Shown here: positions 62,731-64,000 of the stretch, one piece after another
Numbering within the stretch: position 1 is the first letter of the stretch
Layout: each line of letters starts with the position of its first letter
Origin: Hermatobates lingyangjiaoensis
Taxonomy: Eukaryota > Arthropoda > Insecta > Hemiptera > Hermatobatidae
Direction: 5' to 3'
NCBI GenBank assembly: GCA_026182355.1
Contig: JAPFBL010000237.1
Span: 264,501-328,500, forward strand
Length of the DNA: 64,000 nucleotides
Position numbers and translations under genes: made by a program
The notes under the pieces: generated by a model
The model's input: the letters and a program-made list of their open reading frames with translations, nothing else
Database searches by the model: none
What the model was told of the DNA's origin: nothing

Positions 62731-62761
62731 TATAAATCAAAGCCGTCTGAGGGTTGTCAGT
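62731..62761 (+). promoter_or_regulatory. Candidate core promoter: TATA box and initiator
   Basis: TATAAAT starts at 62731 and TCAGTG at 62757. Taking the A at 62759 as +1 puts the TATA box at about -28, the standard metazoan spacing, and TCAGT is the preferred arthropod initiator. The block downstream (62745-62960) is much less AT-rich than its surroundings. Confidence 0.45.
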
Positions 62762-62791
62762 GTGACACTTTTCCGGCAGTCACAGTTCACA

Positions 62792-62827
62792 ATGATCCTC
62801 CCTCAAATCTGTCGAGAAGTGGAGTAA
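62792..62827 (+). CDS. Possible upstream ORF (11 codons)
   Basis: ATG at 62792 in context TTCACAATGA starts MILPQICREVE and stops at TAA 62825-62827, before the ATG at 62846. If the leader is transcribed as proposed, this uORF would reduce initiation at the main start (inference). Confidence 0.3.
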   Translation: MILPQICREVE

Positions 62828-62845
62828 CACTGTGACACTGCTGAC

Positions 62846-62890
62846 ATGAAATCCATCTTCCCTTCAACTGATGGAAGCATCAGGCTAGGA
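62846..62890 (+). CDS. Candidate first coding exon of a plus-strand gene
   Basis: ATG at 62846 (G at -3) opens MKSIFPSTDGSIRLG and reaches a strong donor GGCTAGGA/GTAAGTACGC at 62891, leaving the exon in phase 0. It lies 87 bases downstream of the proposed initiator. No signal peptide is evident. The rest of the gene would lie beyond 63 kb or outside the window; no matching acceptor was identified before 64000. Product unknown. Confidence 0.38.
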
Positions 62891-63128
62891 GTAAGTACGC
62901 AACAGCTGCGACCGACTGCAGACTCATTCTTGCTTCAGAGCGTATCACAACTCCCATCAACTCCCAAAAAGCTATACCCTGATTTATTGAGTAATTCAAG
63001 AAAAATATAGCCTATAGTGCAATACTCGGCAATAAAAACAGACATATATTTAAAAACGGAATGTGATTTGAATTTTTTTTTTTATAGAAAATATAATTAC
63101 TTTCTTGTATCTTGAAATATATTTATAT
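62891..63128. other. Probable intron start
   Basis: Complex sequence to about 62965 (GCAACAGCTGCGACCGACTG) then AT-rich. A 3-fold repeat ATCAACTCCC/ATCACAACTCCC is at 62945-62970. Confidence 0.3.
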
Positions 63129-63885
63129 ACGAGTGCGGTTTGTTAAGTCCGTGACTTTATGAATAAAACAAAAATTTTTCGGCAAAGAAACATTTTATTT
63201 TTCTATGTATATAGTTACCTTTTAGCTCGGTATATTTAGTCCAGCGTTTTTCTAATTTTTTTTTATTCCCTCCAAATAATAGGTTTTCTCAAAGCTCTCA
63301 AAATACGCGTTTGTTTCTCTAATGACTTGTTCATTCGACTCAAATATCTTACCAACCAGCCATTTCTTTAGGTTTGGAAACAGAAAATAGTCGTAAGTGG
63401 CTAAATCAGGAGAATATGCTGGATGGGGTAGCAGTTCGTATCCTAATTCGTGGATTTTGGCCATCGTGACTAGACAAGTGTGCACACGTGCATTGTCTTG
63501 ATGGAACAGCACTTTATTCTTTGCCAAATGCGGACGTTTTTGCTTCAAATCAACGTCGAATCTGTTCAAAAGCTTTGAATAATATTTTCTGGTGATCGTT
63601 TTACCTTTCTCGAGGTAATCGATGTGAATGACACCATGTGTATCCCTTAAAACTGTGGCCATGACCTTGTTAGCTGACAGACTCTGTTTGGTCCACGTTC
63701 GCAAACAGCAATCCACTGTTTCGATTGTTCCTTGGTCTCTGGCGTGTTGTGATGGATCCATATTTCGTCCACAGTAACAAAACGGTGCAAAAATTCGTCC
63801 AGATTACGGCTGAACATCGCTAAACACTCTTTTGAAGTGGTCACACGATTGCGCTTATGGTCAAGTGTGTATGATCAAGCCTAAA
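63129..63885 (-). mobile_element. Mariner element, 3' part
   Basis: The 3' end is at about 63129 next to TA, with TIR-like CGAGTGCGGTTTGTTAAG and CGTGACTTTATG. The transposase reads leftward from about 63880. The 5' third, including the helix-turn-helix DNA-binding domain, is not in the window or has been lost. Confidence 0.8.
63252..63844 (-). pseudogene. Mariner transposase (DD34D), frameshifted
   Basis: Upstream frame (63844 to about 63690): TTSKECLAMFSRNLDEFLHR, FVTVDEIWIHHNTPETKEQS, KQW, with the first catalytic Asp in TVDE. Downstream frame (about 63690 to 63252): NKVMATVLRDTHGVIHIDYL, EKGKTITRKYYSKLLNRFD, FHQDNARVHTC, ELLPHPAYSPDLATYDYFLF. The second Asp (QDN) and third Asp (YDYF) are separated by 34 residues, the mariner spacing; all three catalytic Asp survive. 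A frameshift in the 63680-63700 region and a stop in a run of A near 63252 (before WTKYTELKG) inactivate it. The C-terminus is otherwise complete. Confidence 0.9.
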
Positions 63886-63950
63886 GAATTCAGCGCAAAC
63901 CTCATCCAGACCCACGGGGAATAAAATCCGACCCAGCCCTAGCCTGATAT

Positions 63951-63954
<4 letters not shown>

Positions 63955-63981
<27 letters not shown>
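63955..63981. repeat. (TA)n microsatellite
   Basis: About 13 TA units close to the right edge. Confidence 0.95.
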
Positions 63982-63984
<3 letters not shown>

Positions 63985-64000
63985 TTGTTGAACGACCTTT

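Overview
This window looks like non-genic DNA from a large, AT-rich animal genome, most likely an arthropod. That assignment is an inference from four things: Penelope-like elements (PLEs), tRNA-derived SINEs whose tails run into short (TTAGG)n arrays, Jockey/I-type LINE, mariner, Tigger and hAT remnants, and heavy (TA)n microsatellites. There is no bacterial-style gene organisation, no rRNA, no convincing tRNA gene and no CRISPR array. Most open frames longer than 60 codons are accidental: translated (TA)n, (CA)n or poly-T, or the antisense of palindromes.

The dominant content is degraded retroelement 3' ends. Five places (about 1.2-1.3, 7.7, 8.5, 35.7-36.5 and 57.2 kb, plus 54.4 kb) keep the C-terminus of a PLE GIY-YIG endonuclease with the signature LRASEEAHIWLLGARS; a divergent GIY-YIG relative lies at 52.1 kb. 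Many copies are head-to-head palindromes: a minus-strand 3' end, then the same 3' end on the plus strand. They are usually bounded by (TA)n tracts. The clearest are 802-1797 and 35093-37080. I label the tails by sequence family: A (hairpin GGTT/AACC), B (GGAT/ATCC), C (GACCG/CGGTT), D (GAACAC/GTGTTC with loop TAC), E (the same stem with loop AAA), F (GAGCAC/GTGTTC), G (GTCTT/AAGAC or GGTTTT/AAAACC), H (GGAC/GTCC), I (GACCG/CGGTC).

The most striking observation is that all of these otherwise unrelated tails share one architecture: CTGANGA, one extra base, a hairpin whose two strands change together between families, then GAAA. This closely resembles a hammerhead ribozyme core, a motif known from PLE terminal repeats, but with one extra nucleotide after CUGANGA. 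In the intact PLE copies it lies a few hundred bases 3' of the endonuclease stop codon.

Under the repeats there are faint traces of host genes. On the minus strand, four candidate exons (42902-42970, 40285-40389, 39715-39765, 18742-19011) have splice-like borders and are all phase 1 at both ends, so they can be joined in frame across a roughly 21-kb repeat-filled intron. A fifth candidate (11713-11794) is on the same strand in another phase. On the plus strand, a TATA box, an arthropod-type TCAGT initiator, a 5' leader with an upstream ORF, and an ATG exon ending in GTAAGT at 62890 suggest the start of another gene that leaves the window. None of these host-gene products was recognised.

DNA transposons are minor: a Tigger-like element with paired TIRs and TA target duplication (29987-30801), a mariner remnant at the right end, several hAT-type non-autonomous elements with 8-bp duplications, and two MITE-like elements. 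Nine tRNA-like SINE copies are scattered; one sits inside a family D tail with a clean 12-bp duplication, giving a relative insertion order.
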